NCBI RefSeq assembly: GCF_001468265.1
Contig: NZ_LNRZ01000003.1
Span: 535,538-599,537 of the forward strand
Origin: Sphingopyxis sp. H050
GTDB taxonomy: Bacteria > Pseudomonadota > Alphaproteobacteria > Sphingomonadales > Sphingomonadaceae
Length of the DNA: 64,000 nucleotides
Reading direction: 5' to 3'
The position numbers and the translations under genes were made by a program. Below are positions 17,928 to 27,100 of the stretch, piece by piece (position 1 is the first letter of the stretch; the number at the start of each line of letters is the position of its first letter). The notes beneath the pieces are model-generated. The model was given only the letters and a program-made list of their open reading frames with translations, searched no databases and was not told the DNA's origin.

Positions 17928-18530
17928 TTAGCTCTTCGGCGGAACCGGAAGCTCGCCCGCGTCGGCATCGGGGGTCGCCGGAACGGGCGCCATGCCGTTG
18001 GCCTGACGCTCCAGATCCTCGGCCGCCTTCTGGCGTTCGGCGAGCGCTTTCTCTTCGGCGACCACCGCGGCTTCGACTTCGGCGGCCGCGGCATCGATGC
18101 CGGCGATGCGTCTGGCGCGCTCGTCGGCGATCATCGCCTGCCAGTCGGTCTTGTCGGCCGCCTTCTGCTCGGCCTTCGCGCCCGAGACGAGCTGCTGCGT
18201 ACAGCCGGTGAAGCCGCCGAGGCCGACCGGCGAGCAGCTGTCGGTGCCGAAGCGGCCGACGCGCTCCATCGCGGTCACGCGGTTGAGCCAGGCCTGGTTG
18301 CGCGGGTCGAGCGGGTCGCCGCCGCGAAAGATCTGCGGCACGCGATAGCGGTCCTGTTCGGGCAGGCGGTTACAGACGACGATCTCGTCGGCGCTCGACG
18401 GCTCGCACTTGTCGCTGCCATAGACGATGACCTGGTTGATCTTTTCGGCATTGGCCGAATCCTGCGCCGCGGCGGGAAACGCAGCGAAGCTGCTGGCGAG
18501 AAACAGCGCGGCGAGCGGCAGGCGGGTCAT
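17928..18530 (-). CDS. Secreted protein of unknown function with a helical C-terminus
   Basis: From ATG 18530, preceded by AAGGA seven bases away, the 200-residue product has a signal peptide ending AAAQ. A cysteine-containing N-terminal half (CEPSSADEIVVCNRLPEQDRY and two later Cys) precedes an Ala/Glu-rich helix, probably coiled coil, at about 120-175. The VVCNRLPEQDRYRVP block is common in sphingomonad secreted proteins but I cannot name a function. Other ATGs at 18545 and 18581 are less well placed. Downstream of coq7 on the same strand. Confidence 0.7.
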   Translation of the reverse strand: MTRLPLAALFLASSFAAFPAAAQDSANAEKINQVIVYGSDKCEPSSADEIVVCNRLPEQDRYRVPQIFRGGDPLDPRNQAWLNRVTAMERVGRFGTDSCSPVGLGGFTGCTQQLVSGAKAEQKAADKTDWQAMIADERARRIAGIDAAAAEVEAAVVAEEKALAERQKAAEDLERQANGMAPVPATPDADAGELPVPPKS

Positions 18531-18616
18531 CACTTTATCCTTCATCCTGTTGTCGGGCGGCATGACAGCCCTTGTCTGCATCCGCGCTGAACGGAGCCGA
18601 TCTGCGGGGAGTCTTA

Positions 18617-19135
18617 TCAGATACGTTTCGAGAGCGCGATGGCTGCACGGCAGCCGGCGCGGATCGCGAGGCTGAGCAGCGGATAGCCGGGTGTGCTTTC
18701 GGCGCCCGCGGCGAGCGCGGCGTCCTTATGCTCCAGTTCCTCGGCACGGAAATCGGCGACCGCAGCGCTGAGTTCGGGGTCGCTGTCGCCGAGTTCGTCG
18801 AGCTGATCGCTGTAATGGCGGTCGATTTCGGTCTCGACCGCGGCGGTGCACGCCATCGCGGCGCGCGGCCCCATCGCGGCGGTCACCGCGCCGAGCGCAA
18901 AGCCCGCGACGTTCCACACCGGTTGCAATGCCGTCGGACGCACGCCGCGGCGGGCGACCATCGTATCGAAGAATTTGCGGTGGCGCTCTTCCTGCTCGGC
19001 CATATGCGCGATCTCGCGCGCCATCGGGTGGCGGTCGCCCATCACCGCGAGCTGGCCGGCGTAGATGCGCGTCGCGCCATATTCGCCCGCCTGGTCGACG
19101 CGGATCATCGCAGCGTTTTTGGGCGCCTTGCTCAT
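18617..19135 (-). CDS. coq7: Demethoxyubiquinone hydroxylase (COQ7 family)
   Basis: The 172-residue diiron enzyme carries the expected ligand sets: E18 in DQAGEYGA, the ExxH at 49-52 (EERH), a Glu in the AVETEID helix and a second ExxH in EELEH. It hydroxylates demethoxyubiquinone in ubiquinone biosynthesis at the inner membrane. Its ATG overlaps the dsbB stop (ATGA), so the genes are translationally coupled. Length is typical of alphaproteobacterial COQ7. Confidence 0.94.
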   Translation of the reverse strand: MSKAPKNAAMIRVDQAGEYGATRIYAGQLAVMGDRHPMAREIAHMAEQEERHRKFFDTMVARRGVRPTALQPVWNVAGFALGAVTAAMGPRAAMACTAAVETEIDRHYSDQLDELGDSDPELSAAVADFRAEELEHKDAALAAGAESTPGYPLLSLAIRAGCRAAIALSKRI

Positions 19136-19614
19136 ACCGCCGATGTGGGCCGCCGGCGGAGCTTGGTCAAGACGAGCGCGGCGCCGGCGAGCGAAAAGAT
19201 CGCGTTGAACCCGGCGAGCGAGACCGGGCCGAGCGTCCATTGCGGCACGTCGCAGCGGGTGATCGGCGCCGCCATGATGTCGTTCAGGGAGACCGGGCCG
19301 CTGACGCCGCTGCTGCAGGTCGTCAGCCCCTCCCACCAGCCATATTCGACCCCGGCGTGGAAGATGCCGATCAGGCCGCTGATCGCGATCGCGACCGCCG
19401 CGAGCGCGGTCAGCGCGCGCATCGCCGTCTCGTTGCCGCGCAGCAGCAGCGCAAGCGCGGCCAGAACGATCGCTGCCTGATGCGGCCAGCGCTGCCAATA
19501 GCACATCTCGCACGGGTGCAGGCCAAAGCCATATTGCGAGACCAGCGCGCCGCCATAGAGGGCGAGTGGGACGACAAGCGCCAGCAGCGGCGCGGCGAGA
19601 CGGGATTGAGACAT
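19132..19614 (-). CDS. DsbB-family disulfide bond formation protein
   Basis: A 160-residue membrane protein with four hydrophobic segments. The first periplasmic loop has C35 and C38 in HPCEMCYWQRW, the second has the TTCSSG and TRCDVP cysteines, the arrangement by which DsbB reoxidises DsbA using quinone. ATG 19614 is preceded by GGTAGGT. It overlaps coq7 by four bases; the pairing with a ubiquinone-biosynthesis gene fits its quinone dependence. Confidence 0.9.
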   Translation of the reverse strand: MSQSRLAAPLLALVVPLALYGGALVSQYGFGLHPCEMCYWQRWPHQAAIVLAALALLLRGNETAMRALTALAAVAIAISGLIGIFHAGVEYGWWEGLTTCSSGVSGPVSLNDIMAAPITRCDVPQWTLGPVSLAGFNAIFSLAGAALVLTKLRRRPTSAV

Positions 19615-19634
19615 CAATACCTACCTTGGAATAT

Positions 19635-19710
19635 CGTCATCCGGCGAAGGCCGGGATCTCGCCGCTGGTCATGATGCGACGATGAGATCCCGGCCTGAGC
19701 CGGGACGAAG
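19635..19710. repeat. Palindromic repeat, family D (TCATCCGGCGAAGGCCGGGATC)
   Basis: Two arms around GGCCGGGATCTC and GAGATCCCGGCC flank a 20-base loop between ctpA and dsbB. A shorter relative with TCATCCCGGCGAA arms is at 34716-34773. Confidence 0.75.
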
Positions 19711-19737
19711 AGAAATGAATCGATCGCTTCAATTATA

Positions 19738-21126
19738 TCAGTTGCGCGCGGTCGGCTTGGCGGCGGGCTTGCCGCCCTGCGCCATGCGCGGCGCGCCGGG
19801 GTTGATCCGCCCGATCGTCTGCAACGCATAATAGAGCTGATAATCCTCGATGCCCTTCGCCTTCAGGTCGGCGGCGGTCGCGGTGAAGCGCGGATCCTCC
19901 TTTTCGTCCTTTTCGAGCAGGCTGTTGTCGACCTTCTTTTCGTTGATCAGGTGCCGGCGCAGGTCGCTCTCGCGGAAGCGCGGGCGGTCCTTGTAGTCGG
20001 CGTCAGACAGTTGCGGCACGCGGATGTCGGGATCGATCCCGCCTTCCTGCACGCTGCGGCCCGACGGCGTGTAATAGCGTGCGGTGGTCAGGCGGAGCGC
20101 CGTGGTGTCGGTCAGCGGCAGCACGGTCTGGACCGAGCCCTTGCCGAAGCTGCGCTCGCCCATGATCACCGCGCGGCGCTGGTCCTGCAGCGCGCCCGCC
20201 ACGATTTCGGACGCGGAGGCCGATCCGGCGTCGATCAGCACGATCACCGGGGCGCCGCCCGCCAGGTCGCCGGGTTCGGCGAAATAGCGTTCGATGTCGC
20301 CCTTCTTGCGGCCGCGCTGCGAGACGATTTCACCGCGTTCGAGGAACAGGTCGCTGATCCCGACGGCTTCGTCGAGCAGCCCGCCGGGGTTCGAGCGGAG
20401 GTCGAGCACCCAGCCGCGCGGCTTGCGGCCGAGCGATTTTTCGACCGAGAGCATCGCGGCCTTGAGATCGCGCGTCGCATCGGCCGAGAAGCTGGTGACG
20501 GTCAGCACGCCGACGTCGCCCGAGACTTCCCATTTGACGGGCTTCAGGTCGATGACCTCGCGCGTCAGCGTCATTTCCAGCGGCTTGTCCTGGCCTTCGC
20601 GCACGACGGTGATGTCGATCGTGGTGCCCGGACGGCCGCGCATCTGTTCGACCGCCTCGTCCAGCGTCAGCCCAAAAATGAGCTCCTTGTTGATGTGGGT
20701 GATATAGTCGCCCGCCTTGATCCCCGCGCGGTCGGCGGGGGTGTCGGCGGTCGGTGTGATCACCTTGACGACGCCGTCCTCCATCGTGACCGACAGGCCC
20801 AGGCCGCCATATTCACCATCGGTTTGCGTGCGCAGGTTCGAATAGTCGCGCGCGTCGAGATAGCCCGAATGCGGGTCGAGGCTGGCGAGCATGCCGTTGA
20901 TCGCGCCCTCGATCAGCTTCGAATCGTCGACCGGTTCGACATAGTTGGATTTGACCTCGAGATAGACGTCCATGAAGCGCGCAATCTCTTCCTGCGTCTT
21001 GCTGTCGACGGTCGCCATCGCGCCGGTCGCCAGCGGGACGAGCGCCAGCGTCGAAAGCGCGGCGGCGCCCTGCCACAGCGCGAAGCGGCGGCGCGGGGAC
21101 GAAGGGGTCTTGGTCGATTCGGTCAT
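19738..21126 (-). CDS. ctpA: C-terminal processing peptidase, S41A family
   Basis: The 462-residue protein has an N-terminal membrane anchor or signal (about 14-36), a PDZ domain (GLGLSVTMEDGVVKVITPTAD onward, about 95-185) and the S41 catalytic core with serine in DAGSASASEIVAGAL and lysine in GERSFGKGSVQ. CtpA enzymes trim the C-termini of periplasmic proteins and regulate cell-wall hydrolases. It follows envC, the conserved alphaproteobacterial order, which fits a joint role in peptidoglycan turnover. The Pro/Ala/Lys tail after residue 430 looks disordered. Confidence 0.93.
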   Translation of the reverse strand: MTESTKTPSSPRRRFALWQGAAALSTLALVPLATGAMATVDSKTQEEIARFMDVYLEVKSNYVEPVDDSKLIEGAINGMLASLDPHSGYLDARDYSNLRTQTDGEYGGLGLSVTMEDGVVKVITPTADTPADRAGIKAGDYITHINKELIFGLTLDEAVEQMRGRPGTTIDITVVREGQDKPLEMTLTREVIDLKPVKWEVSGDVGVLTVTSFSADATRDLKAAMLSVEKSLGRKPRGWVLDLRSNPGGLLDEAVGISDLFLERGEIVSQRGRKKGDIERYFAEPGDLAGGAPVIVLIDAGSASASEIVAGALQDQRRAVIMGERSFGKGSVQTVLPLTDTTALRLTTARYYTPSGRSVQEGGIDPDIRVPQLSDADYKDRPRFRESDLRRHLINEKKVDNSLLEKDEKEDPRFTATAADLKAKGIEDYQLYYALQTIGRINPGAPRMAQGGKPAAKPTARN

Positions 21127-21260
21127 GGGCGTCTTTCACTCACGCAGGACAAGTCCCGCCTTATAATCCCCGGCCGTCCATCCTCCTACGCATTTATACG
21201 GGCGTCAAGCGGTCGATCCCGATACGGGTCAGCGTGCGAATGGGGGATTAACGGCTCCGC

Positions 21261-22475
21261 TCACCCCAGCATCTGCGCGATATCGACCGGGCGCCCGGCG
21301 CGGCGCAGCTCGATGGTGATGCGGCTGTCGTTCGACCCCGCACGGCCCACCGGCGTCCCGGCGTCGAGCGTGTCGCCGACGCCGACCGACAGCCCGATCA
21401 GCCCGGTGACGAGCGAGGTCCAGCCGCCGCCATGGTCGATGATCAAAATCTTGCCATAGCCGCGATAATCGCCGGCAAAGCTGACGCGGCCGGGCGCAGG
21501 AGCGACGACCTGGCCGCCGGGCCGCGCCGCGATGGTGATGCCGCGCGACCGCACACCGCTGTCGTTGACCTCGCCCAGCCCCGCAACGATCCGCCCGACG
21601 ACCGGCAGGCGATAGGCGCCGCGCGTCAGCTCGTTTTCGGCTTCGGCCGGCGGCGCGGGGCGCATCACCGCGCTGGTCGGATCGCGCGGGCGCGGCAGCG
21701 GGCCCGACAATTGGGCGAGCTCGCGGCGCGTCGCGCCGTCGGCCTCGAGCGTGTCCATCAGCTCGACGATATCGCGCGCCTTTTCGCCCAGTCCCAGCGC
21801 CCGGTCCGATTCGAGCTGCGCGCTGCTCATCAGCTCGCGCGACCTCAGGCGGCCCTCATTCTCGAGCCGGGTCAGCGCGTCGCGGCGCTGGGCGAGCTGA
21901 GTCCGGCTCGCGGCGAGCGCCTTCAGCGCCACCGCCTGTTGCTGGCGCACGCTGCGCAGCTGCGCGAGTTCGCGCCGCACGCCTGCGGTGCGCTTCTCGA
22001 TCACCGGCATCGCGGCGTCGATCACCGCGCGCGCATGGACCATGTCGGTCAGCGAGCCGGGCTGCGCGAGGACGCTGACCGGCGGCTGGCGGCTGAGTTG
22101 CTGGAGCGCGGCGGTGAGTTCGAGCAGCGGCTGCTGCTGCTCGGCAAGCCGCGCCTCCTGGCCCTTCACCCGCCGCGTGACGAGCGCGACGCGCGCCTCG
22201 CCGGCGTTGATGTCGGCCTCGGCCGACTGGATGCGCGCGGCGAGGGCGGCGCTGCGTTTCTTGAGACGGTCGGCCTCGTCGCGCGCGGCGGCCGCCTGTG
22301 CCTCCAAAGCGGCGCTGCGCGCCATCGCGTCGGCCGATTGCTGCTTGGCCGAGACGAGCTGCTGGCGCTCGCGGTCGGCGATCGCCTGCGGATCGAAGAC
22401 GTCGCTCTGCGCGACGGCAATCGCGCCGCCGATGACGGTCAGGCCCAGCGCCAGCGCCGCCGCCCAACGCCTCAT
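21261..22475 (-). CDS. envC: EnvC-type murein hydrolase activator (degenerate M23/LytM domain)
   Basis: From ATG 22475 the product has 404 residues: a signal peptide (MRRWAAALAL, cleavage near AVA), a long coiled coil rich in Ala/Gln/Arg (about 25-260) and a C-terminal LytM domain (about 285-400). The metal-binding histidines of active M23 peptidases are missing: the first motif reads GITIAARPGG and the HxH site reads ITIEL. This is the pattern of EnvC, which activates amidases at the division septum rather than cutting itself. Its start overlaps the rlmH stop by four bases. Confidence 0.88.
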   Translation of the reverse strand: MRRWAAALALGLTVIGGAIAVAQSDVFDPQAIADRERQQLVSAKQQSADAMARSAALEAQAAAARDEADRLKKRSAALAARIQSAEADINAGEARVALVTRRVKGQEARLAEQQQPLLELTAALQQLSRQPPVSVLAQPGSLTDMVHARAVIDAAMPVIEKRTAGVRRELAQLRSVRQQQAVALKALAASRTQLAQRRDALTRLENEGRLRSRELMSSAQLESDRALGLGEKARDIVELMDTLEADGATRRELAQLSGPLPRPRDPTSAVMRPAPPAEAENELTRGAYRLPVVGRIVAGLGEVNDSGVRSRGITIAARPGGQVVAPAPGRVSFAGDYRGYGKILIIDHGGGWTSLVTGLIGLSVGVGDTLDAGTPVGRAGSNDSRITIELRRAGRPVDIAQMLG

Positions 22476-22900
22476 TGCCGGCCCTCGCGGTGATAGGGGT
22501 GGTTCGCGATGATGCTGGTGGCGCGCCACAATTGTTCGGCCAGCATCGCGCGCGCCATCAGATGCGGCCAGGTCGCGCGGCCGAAGGCGATGACCTTGTC
22601 GGCGCCCTCGCGTTCTTCGGGGGTGAACCCGTCGGCGGCGCCCAGGCAAAAACGCGCTTCGCGCACGCCGCCATCGCGCCATTTTTCGAGAAGCTTGGCA
22701 AATTCGAGCGACGACATCTGATCGCCGCCCTCGTCGAGCAATATCGTGCGGCTGTTATCGCCGGGGGCAGGGGTACGCCCGCCCGTATCGGGAAGCTCCG
22801 AAATCTTCTGCGCCCAGGTCACGCGCTTCATATAGCGCTCGACCAGCTCGGCCTCGGGCCCGCGCCCGATGCGCCCGCGCGCGATGATGTGCAGCAACAT
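22472..22900 (-). CDS. rlmH: 23S rRNA (pseudouridine1915-N3)-methyltransferase RlmH
   Basis: A 142-residue SPOUT methyltransferase starting MLLHIIARGRIG, with the SAM-binding trefoil-knot motif FCLGAADGF and the C-terminal MLAEQLWRATSIIANHPYHR. It methylates helix 69 of 23S rRNA on assembled ribosomes. It sits between rsfS and envC as in many alphaproteobacteria. Confidence 0.96.
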   Translation of the reverse strand: MLLHIIARGRIGRGPEAELVERYMKRVTWAQKISELPDTGGRTPAPGDNSRTILLDEGGDQMSSLEFAKLLEKWRDGGVREARFCLGAADGFTPEEREGADKVIAFGRATWPHLMARAMLAEQLWRATSIIANHPYHREGRQ

Positions 22901-22932
22901 GACGCCTCGCCTACGTTAGCGAGGCAAAGGCG

Positions 22933-23325
22933 TCAATTTACCGCGGCAACCGGCGGCGCGTCCCCGAACGACCACATGCGCTCGAGGTTGTAGAAGCTGC
23001 GAACCTCGGGACGGAACAGGTGGACGATGACGTCGCCGGCATCGATCAGCACCCAGTCGGCATTGGGCAGGCCCTCGACGCGGACGTGGCGGCCCGCTTC
23101 CTGCTTGATGCGCTGCGCCAGCTTGTCGGCGATCGCCGAGACATGGCGCGTCGACCGGCCGCTCGCGATCACCATATGATCGGCGATGCTGCTCTTGCCG
23201 GCAAGCGGGATGGAGATGGTTTCCTGGGCCTGATCCTCATCCAGCTGGTGAAGGATCAGTGCGTGGAGCGCGTCCACATTGTCATTGGCGGATGCAGTGC
23301 CTGCATCCTTACTGGCGGCGATCAA
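22933..23325 (-). CDS. rsfS: Ribosome silencing factor RsfS
   Basis: The 130-residue protein has the RsfS/DUF143 core (SSIADHMVIASGRSTRHVSAIAD, RVEGLPNADWVLIDAGDVIVHLF). It binds L14 and blocks subunit joining when nutrients are scarce. The proposed start is a TTG at 23325 overlapping the nadD stop; a GTG at 23277, closer to the conserved region, is also possible. It lies between nadD and rlmH. Confidence 0.93.
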   Translation of the reverse strand: MIAASKDAGTASANDNVDALHALILHQLDEDQAQETISIPLAGKSSIADHMVIASGRSTRHVSAIADKLAQRIKQEAGRHVRVEGLPNADWVLIDAGDVIVHLFRPEVRSFYNLERMWSFGDAPPVAAVN

Positions 23326-23990
23326 GCTTTTTCATTCCTTTCATCCATGGCCACGCACGAATGCGTCACAGGGTCGCGCATTGCGCGGCCTGCATAGCGT
23401 TCGAACCAGCGGGGGTTGGCCTGCCGTATTGCAGTTGCGGATCGCACATCGGGCGAAAAACGCAGGAACACGAGGGCAGGCGGTCTCCAGTTCGTCCAAT
23501 GGAGTTTCTGGTCCGCGGGCCGGACGAAGCGCCGAAGCCAACCCATCGCCTGGGCGGCGTGAGTCCGGCCATTATAGCCCGGACGCGCGACAATCGCAAT
23601 CGGCATGAGTCGGGCGATCCCCCGCCAGTCGCGCCATTGGGGCAGCTGGACGAGATTGTCGGCGCCCATGATCCAGATGAACTGCCGATTGGGATAACGG
23701 CGGACGAGTTTCCGCAGCGTATCGACCGTGTAGCGCGTGCCAAGCGCGGCCTCGATCGCGGTCGCCCGGATCGGCGAACGCCGCGCCATGCGCTGCGCGG
23801 AACCCAGGCGCGCAGGCAGCGAGGCCATGCCCGCCTTGGGCTTTAAGGGATTGCCCGGCGAAACAAGCCACCACAGCTCGTCGAGCCCGAGCGCCTCGAT
23901 CGCATTGAGGCTGATCGCGCGATGCCCGCCATGCGCAGGATTGAAGCTGCCGCCGAGGAGGCCGGTGGGGATCACGGGAGCGTCTGCCAA
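23322..23990 (-). CDS. nadD: Nicotinate-nucleotide adenylyltransferase NadD
   Basis: The protein (222 residues from TTG 23990, 217 from GTG 23975) has GLLGGSFNPAHGGHRAIS with the HxGH nucleotidyl-transfer motif and the later IMGADNLVQLPQW. It converts nicotinate mononucleotide to deamido-NAD. No ATG is available near the conserved start, and the 5' end overlaps the toxin gene, so the original start may have been altered when the toxin-antitoxin pair came in. It ends in a one-base-shift overlap with rsfS. Confidence 0.92.
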   Translation of the reverse strand: MADAPVIPTGLLGGSFNPAHGGHRAISLNAIEALGLDELWWLVSPGNPLKPKAGMASLPARLGSAQRMARRSPIRATAIEAALGTRYTVDTLRKLVRRYPNRQFIWIMGADNLVQLPQWRDWRGIARLMPIAIVARPGYNGRTHAAQAMGWLRRFVRPADQKLHWTNWRPPALVFLRFSPDVRSATAIRQANPRWFERYAGRAMRDPVTHSCVAMDERNEKA

Positions 23991-24262
23991 TCCTCGCGAT
24001 AGTGGCGGATCCTGACGATCCGGATCGCGGCCTTTTCAATTCGATAGAAAAGAAGAAAGGGCGAATTCGTCACCCGCCATTTGCGATAGGAAGTCCCGTC
24101 TACGATGGGTCCGGCGAAAGGATTTTCGACCAGAAAGTGCGCCGCAGCCACAGCATTTCTAGCAGCCCTGTCAGCAAACTCCAAGTCGAGGGCGCTGTAA
24201 TAATCATCGATGCGCGCCAAGTCGATCCGGGCGCTGGTTGTCCAGATGATCGCTGCTGTCAC
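23972..24262 (-). CDS. RelE/ParE-family toxin
   Basis: A 96-residue basic protein with the ParE/RelE layout: an N-terminal helix (SARIDLARIDDYYSAL), a central DGTSYRKWRVTNSPFLLFYRIE and the closing strand IRIVRIRHYREDW. Family members inhibit gyrase or cleave mRNA on ribosomes. Two bases separate it from the antitoxin gene upstream, and its last 19 bases overlap nadD. It is the only clearly accessory gene pair inside the otherwise conserved proA-nadD cluster. Confidence 0.85.
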   Translation of the reverse strand: MTAAIIWTTSARIDLARIDDYYSALDLEFADRAARNAVAAAHFLVENPFAGPIVDGTSYRKWRVTNSPFLLFYRIEKAAIRIVRIRHYREDWQTLP

Positions 24263-24264
24263 GG

Positions 24265-24525
24265 CTATGACGATGGCGCGCTTCGTCTTGCGATCCGCTC
24301 TTCAATCCACGCTTCCATCTCTTCCTGCGTGTGGACACGTCCCGCTGCGATATCGTCTTCGCCAACCTTGATGAACGCCAAAAACTCGGTTTCGCGCTCG
24401 ACATATTCGCGCACGGCTTGTGCCACCAGCCATGACCGCGACCGGTCATATCGTTCGGCCAGCTGATCCAAGCCGTTTAAAACGCCGGCGTCGATCCGGG
24501 CGGAAATAGGTGAGCTAGTATCCAT
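24265..24525 (-). CDS. Ribbon-helix-helix (CopG-type) antitoxin
   Basis: The 86-residue product has an N-terminal ribbon-helix-helix (SPISARIDAGVLNGLDQLAERYDRSRSWLVAQAV, about 5-40) and an acidic, Glu-rich C-terminus that should wrap the toxin. It lies directly upstream of the toxin. The palindrome GTATAC-N5-GTATAC, nine bases before its start, is a likely autoregulatory operator. Confidence 0.85.
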   Translation of the reverse strand: MDTSSPISARIDAGVLNGLDQLAERYDRSRSWLVAQAVREYVERETEFLAFIKVGEDDIAAGRVHTQEEMEAWIEERIARRSAPSS

Positions 24526-24533
24526 GTTTCGAA

Positions 24534-24550
24534 GTATACCACTTGTATAC
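24534..24550 (-). promoter_or_regulatory. Operator-like palindrome before the toxin-antitoxin operon
   Basis: GTATAC at 24534-24539 and again at 24545-24550, five bases apart. GTATAC is itself palindromic, so this is both a direct and an inverted repeat, in the position expected for antitoxin binding. Confidence 0.55.
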
Positions 24551-24557
24551 AAATGAT

Positions 24558-25841
24558 TCAAGGACGCGTCTGACCGCTCCCGCGCACCAGCCATTTGTAC
24601 GTCGTCAGCCCCTCGAGTGCGACGGGGCCGCGCGCGTGGAGCCGGCCGGTGGCGATGCCGATTTCGGCGCCGAGGCCGAACTCGCCGCCGTCGGCGAATT
24701 GCGTCGAGGCGTTGTGCATGACGATCGCGCTGTCGACTTCGGCGAGGAAGCGTTCGGCGATCGCAGCGTCCTCGGTGACGATCGCGTCGGTGTGGCGGCT
24801 CGAATGCGCGTCGATATGCGCGAGCGCGCCGGTCAGGCCGTCGACGAGCGCGACCGAGACGATCGCGTCGAGATATTCGGTGTCCCAGTCGCCCGCCGAT
24901 GCCGGGTCGACATGCGGGCTGAGCGCCGCAATGCCCTTGTCGCCGCGCACTTCGCAGCCCGCCTGGACCAGCGCGTCGATAACGCCAAGCGGCCCGGGGT
25001 AAGCGTGGTCGATCAGGATCGTCTCGGTCGCGCCGCAGACGCCGGTGCGACGCATCTTGGCATTCACGGCCAATGCGACCGCTTCCGCCGGATCGGCCGC
25101 GCCGTCGATATAGAGATGGTTGATCCCGTCGAGATGCGCGAGCACGGGGACGCGCGCCTCGTCCTGAACCCGCGCGACCAGGCTCTTGCCGCCGCGCGGA
25201 ATGATGATGTCGATCAGGCCCTGCGCGCGCAGCAGCGCGCCGACCGCGGCGCGGTCCTGTACGGGCACCAGCTGCACCGCGTCGGCGGGCAGGCCGGCTT
25301 CGGCGAGTCCTGCGACCAGCGCCGCGTGTATGGCACGGTTGCTGTGCACCGCCTCGCTGCCGCCGCGCAGGATCACCGCATTGCCCGACATCAGGCCCAG
25401 CGCCGCCGCGTCGGCGGTGACATTGGGGCGGCTCTCGTAGACGATGCCCACGACGCCGAGCGGGACGCGGACGCGGCTCAGTTCGATGCCGTTCGGTCGA
25501 GTGCTCCGGTCGATTTCCAGCCCGACGGGATCGGGCAACGCCGCGACCGTCTCGACCGCATCGGCAATGCCGCCCAGCCGCACGTCGTCGAGCCGCAACC
25601 GGTCGAGCATCGCCGCGCTCAGCCCCGACGCCTTTCCGCCCTCCATGTCGCGCGCGTTCGCCGCGAGGATCGCCGTGGCCCGCGCGCGCAATTGCGTCGC
25701 TGCCGCGCGCAGCGCCGCCGCCTTGTCGGCGGTGCTGGCGACGGCCAGCGCTTTCGCCGCGGCGCGCGCGCGGGCGCCCATGTCGGCGATCAGCGCATCG
25801 GGGTCCGTAAGGCGCGGCGGAGTGAGGGCTTCGGCGTTCAT
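24558..25841 (-). CDS. proA: Gamma-glutamyl phosphate reductase
   Basis: The 427-residue enzyme has the ALDH-like NADPH domain with [14 protein letters not shown] and the catalytic cysteine in [10 protein letters not shown]. It makes glutamate-5-semialdehyde for proline synthesis. ATG 25841 fits the family start; a GTG at 25859 is possible. proB is not in the window, and upstream lies a divergent DUF3667 gene. In relatives nadD usually follows directly; here the toxin-antitoxin pair intervenes. Confidence 0.96.
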   Translation of the reverse strand: MNAEALTPPRLTDPDALIADMGARARAAAKALAVASTADKAAALRAAATQLRARATAILAANARDMEGGKASGLSAAMLDRLRLDDVRLGGIADAVETVAALPDPVGLEIDRSTRPNGIELSRVRVPLGVVGIVYESRPNVTADAAALGLMSGNAVILRGGSEAVHSNRAIHAALVAGLAEAGLPADAVQLVPVQDRAAVGALLRAQGLIDIIIPRGGKSLVARVQDEARVPVLAHLDGINHLYIDGAADPAEAVALAVNAKMRRTGVCGATETILIDHAYPGPLGVIDALVQAGCEVRGDKGIAALSPHVDPASAGDWDTEYLDAIVSVALVDGLTGALAHIDAHSSRHTDAIVTEDAAIAERFLAEVDSAIVMHNASTQFADGGEFGLGAEIGIATGRLHARGPVALEGLTTYKWLVRGSGQTRP

Positions 25842-25920
25842 GCGACGGGGCAATATCACTTTTGACGCGATTCCCGAAAGCCCCGTTGCGCGAGGTCATA
25901 TGCCTCACTAGTCAGGGCGC

Positions 25921-27054
25921 ATGAGCGGGGACATCGAAAGCATCGGGGCGGCGATTACGGCGGGGCTGGCGGGGTCGGCGGTCGAACCCAAACATGGCGG
26001 CGCGGGTGGCCATGGCGGATCGCGTTGCCTCAACTGCGGCACGACGCTGGTCGGCTCGCACTGCCACCGCTGCGGCCAGAAAGCCGATGTGCATCGCAGC
26101 GTCGGCGCGATCGGGCACGACCTGGTGCATGCGATCTTCCATTTCGAGGGCAAGCTCTGGAACACCTTGCCGCTGCTCGCGTGGCGGCCGGGCGACCTGA
26201 CGCGCCGCTATATTCACGGCGAGCGCGCGAGTTTCATCTCGCCGCTCGCGCTGTTCCTCTTCGCGGTCTTCCTCACCTATGCCGTGCTGGCGATGGTCGG
26301 CGCCGGGGGCGGTCTGGGCGAGGGCCTCAACAAGGCGGCGGCAGAGCAGACGCGCACCGCGGCGATCAAGGACAGCATGCAGGCCGAGGTCGACCGGATC
26401 GACACCGAGCTGGCGAAGCAGGATCTGCCCGCCGCATCGCGCCGGGAACTGGTGAGCGAGCGCGACACATTGCAGAAGAGCGCCGACTATCTCGGCGTGT
26501 CGCGCAGCCGCAGCCGGGACGAGCGCGCGAGCGACCGCGACGCGGGGCCGCCGGTGCTCGAAAATCCGAAGGACCAGGTGATCACCAGCGCCAATTTCAT
26601 TTCGCAGAGCCGAATCAAGACGGGGGTGGAGTTCATCGATCACGGGCTCGAGAAGGCCTTCGCGAACCCGGCGTTGATTCTCTACAAATTGCAGGCGAAC
26701 GCCTATAAATTCGCCTGGGCGCTGATCCCGCTGTCGCTGCCCTTCATGTGGCTGCTCTATCCGTTCAGCCGGCGCTTTCACACCTACGACCATTTCGTCT
26801 TCGTGACCTATTCGATCAGTTTCATGCTGCTGCTGTTCGTCGTCGTGCGGCTGCTCAACCTGACGGTTTTCGGCGACGTGATGACCTTCTTCGCGATGCT
26901 CTATGTGCCCTTCCACATGTATCGCCAGCTGCGCGGCGCCTATCGTTCGTCGCGCTTCGGTGCGCTCGTCCGCGCGACGCTGCTCGTCTTTTTCAGCCTG
27001 TTTTCGGTAATCATGTTCATGCTGCTGCTGCTCGCCCTCGGGATCAGCGGATAG
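25921..27054 (+). CDS. DUF3667 membrane protein with zinc ribbon
   Basis: A 377-residue protein. The N-terminus has a four-cysteine zinc ribbon (CLNCG and CHRCG, about 36-53), then a conserved block (LVHAIFHFEGKLWNTLPLL) and a first transmembrane segment near 105-128. A charged helical region (about 140-240) is followed by four further hydrophobic segments to the C-terminus. This matches DUF3667, a family without a defined function. It is divergent from proA across 79 bases. Confidence 0.82.
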   Translation: MSGDIESIGAAITAGLAGSAVEPKHGGAGGHGGSRCLNCGTTLVGSHCHRCGQKADVHRSVGAIGHDLVHAIFHFEGKLWNTLPLLAWRPGDLTRRYIHGERASFISPLALFLFAVFLTYAVLAMVGAGGGLGEGLNKAAAEQTRTAAIKDSMQAEVDRIDTELAKQDLPAASRRELVSERDTLQKSADYLGVSRSRSRDERASDRDAGPPVLENPKDQVITSANFISQSRIKTGVEFIDHGLEKAFANPALILYKLQANAYKFAWALIPLSLPFMWLLYPFSRRFHTYDHFVFVTYSISFMLLLFVVVRLLNLTVFGDVMTFFAMLYVPFHMYRQLRGAYRSSRFGALVRATLLVFFSLFSVIMFMLLLLALGISG

Positions 27055-27100
27055 CTGTCACAAAAGTCGGGCAAAGATCCGGCGAAACGGGAGACGTGCA

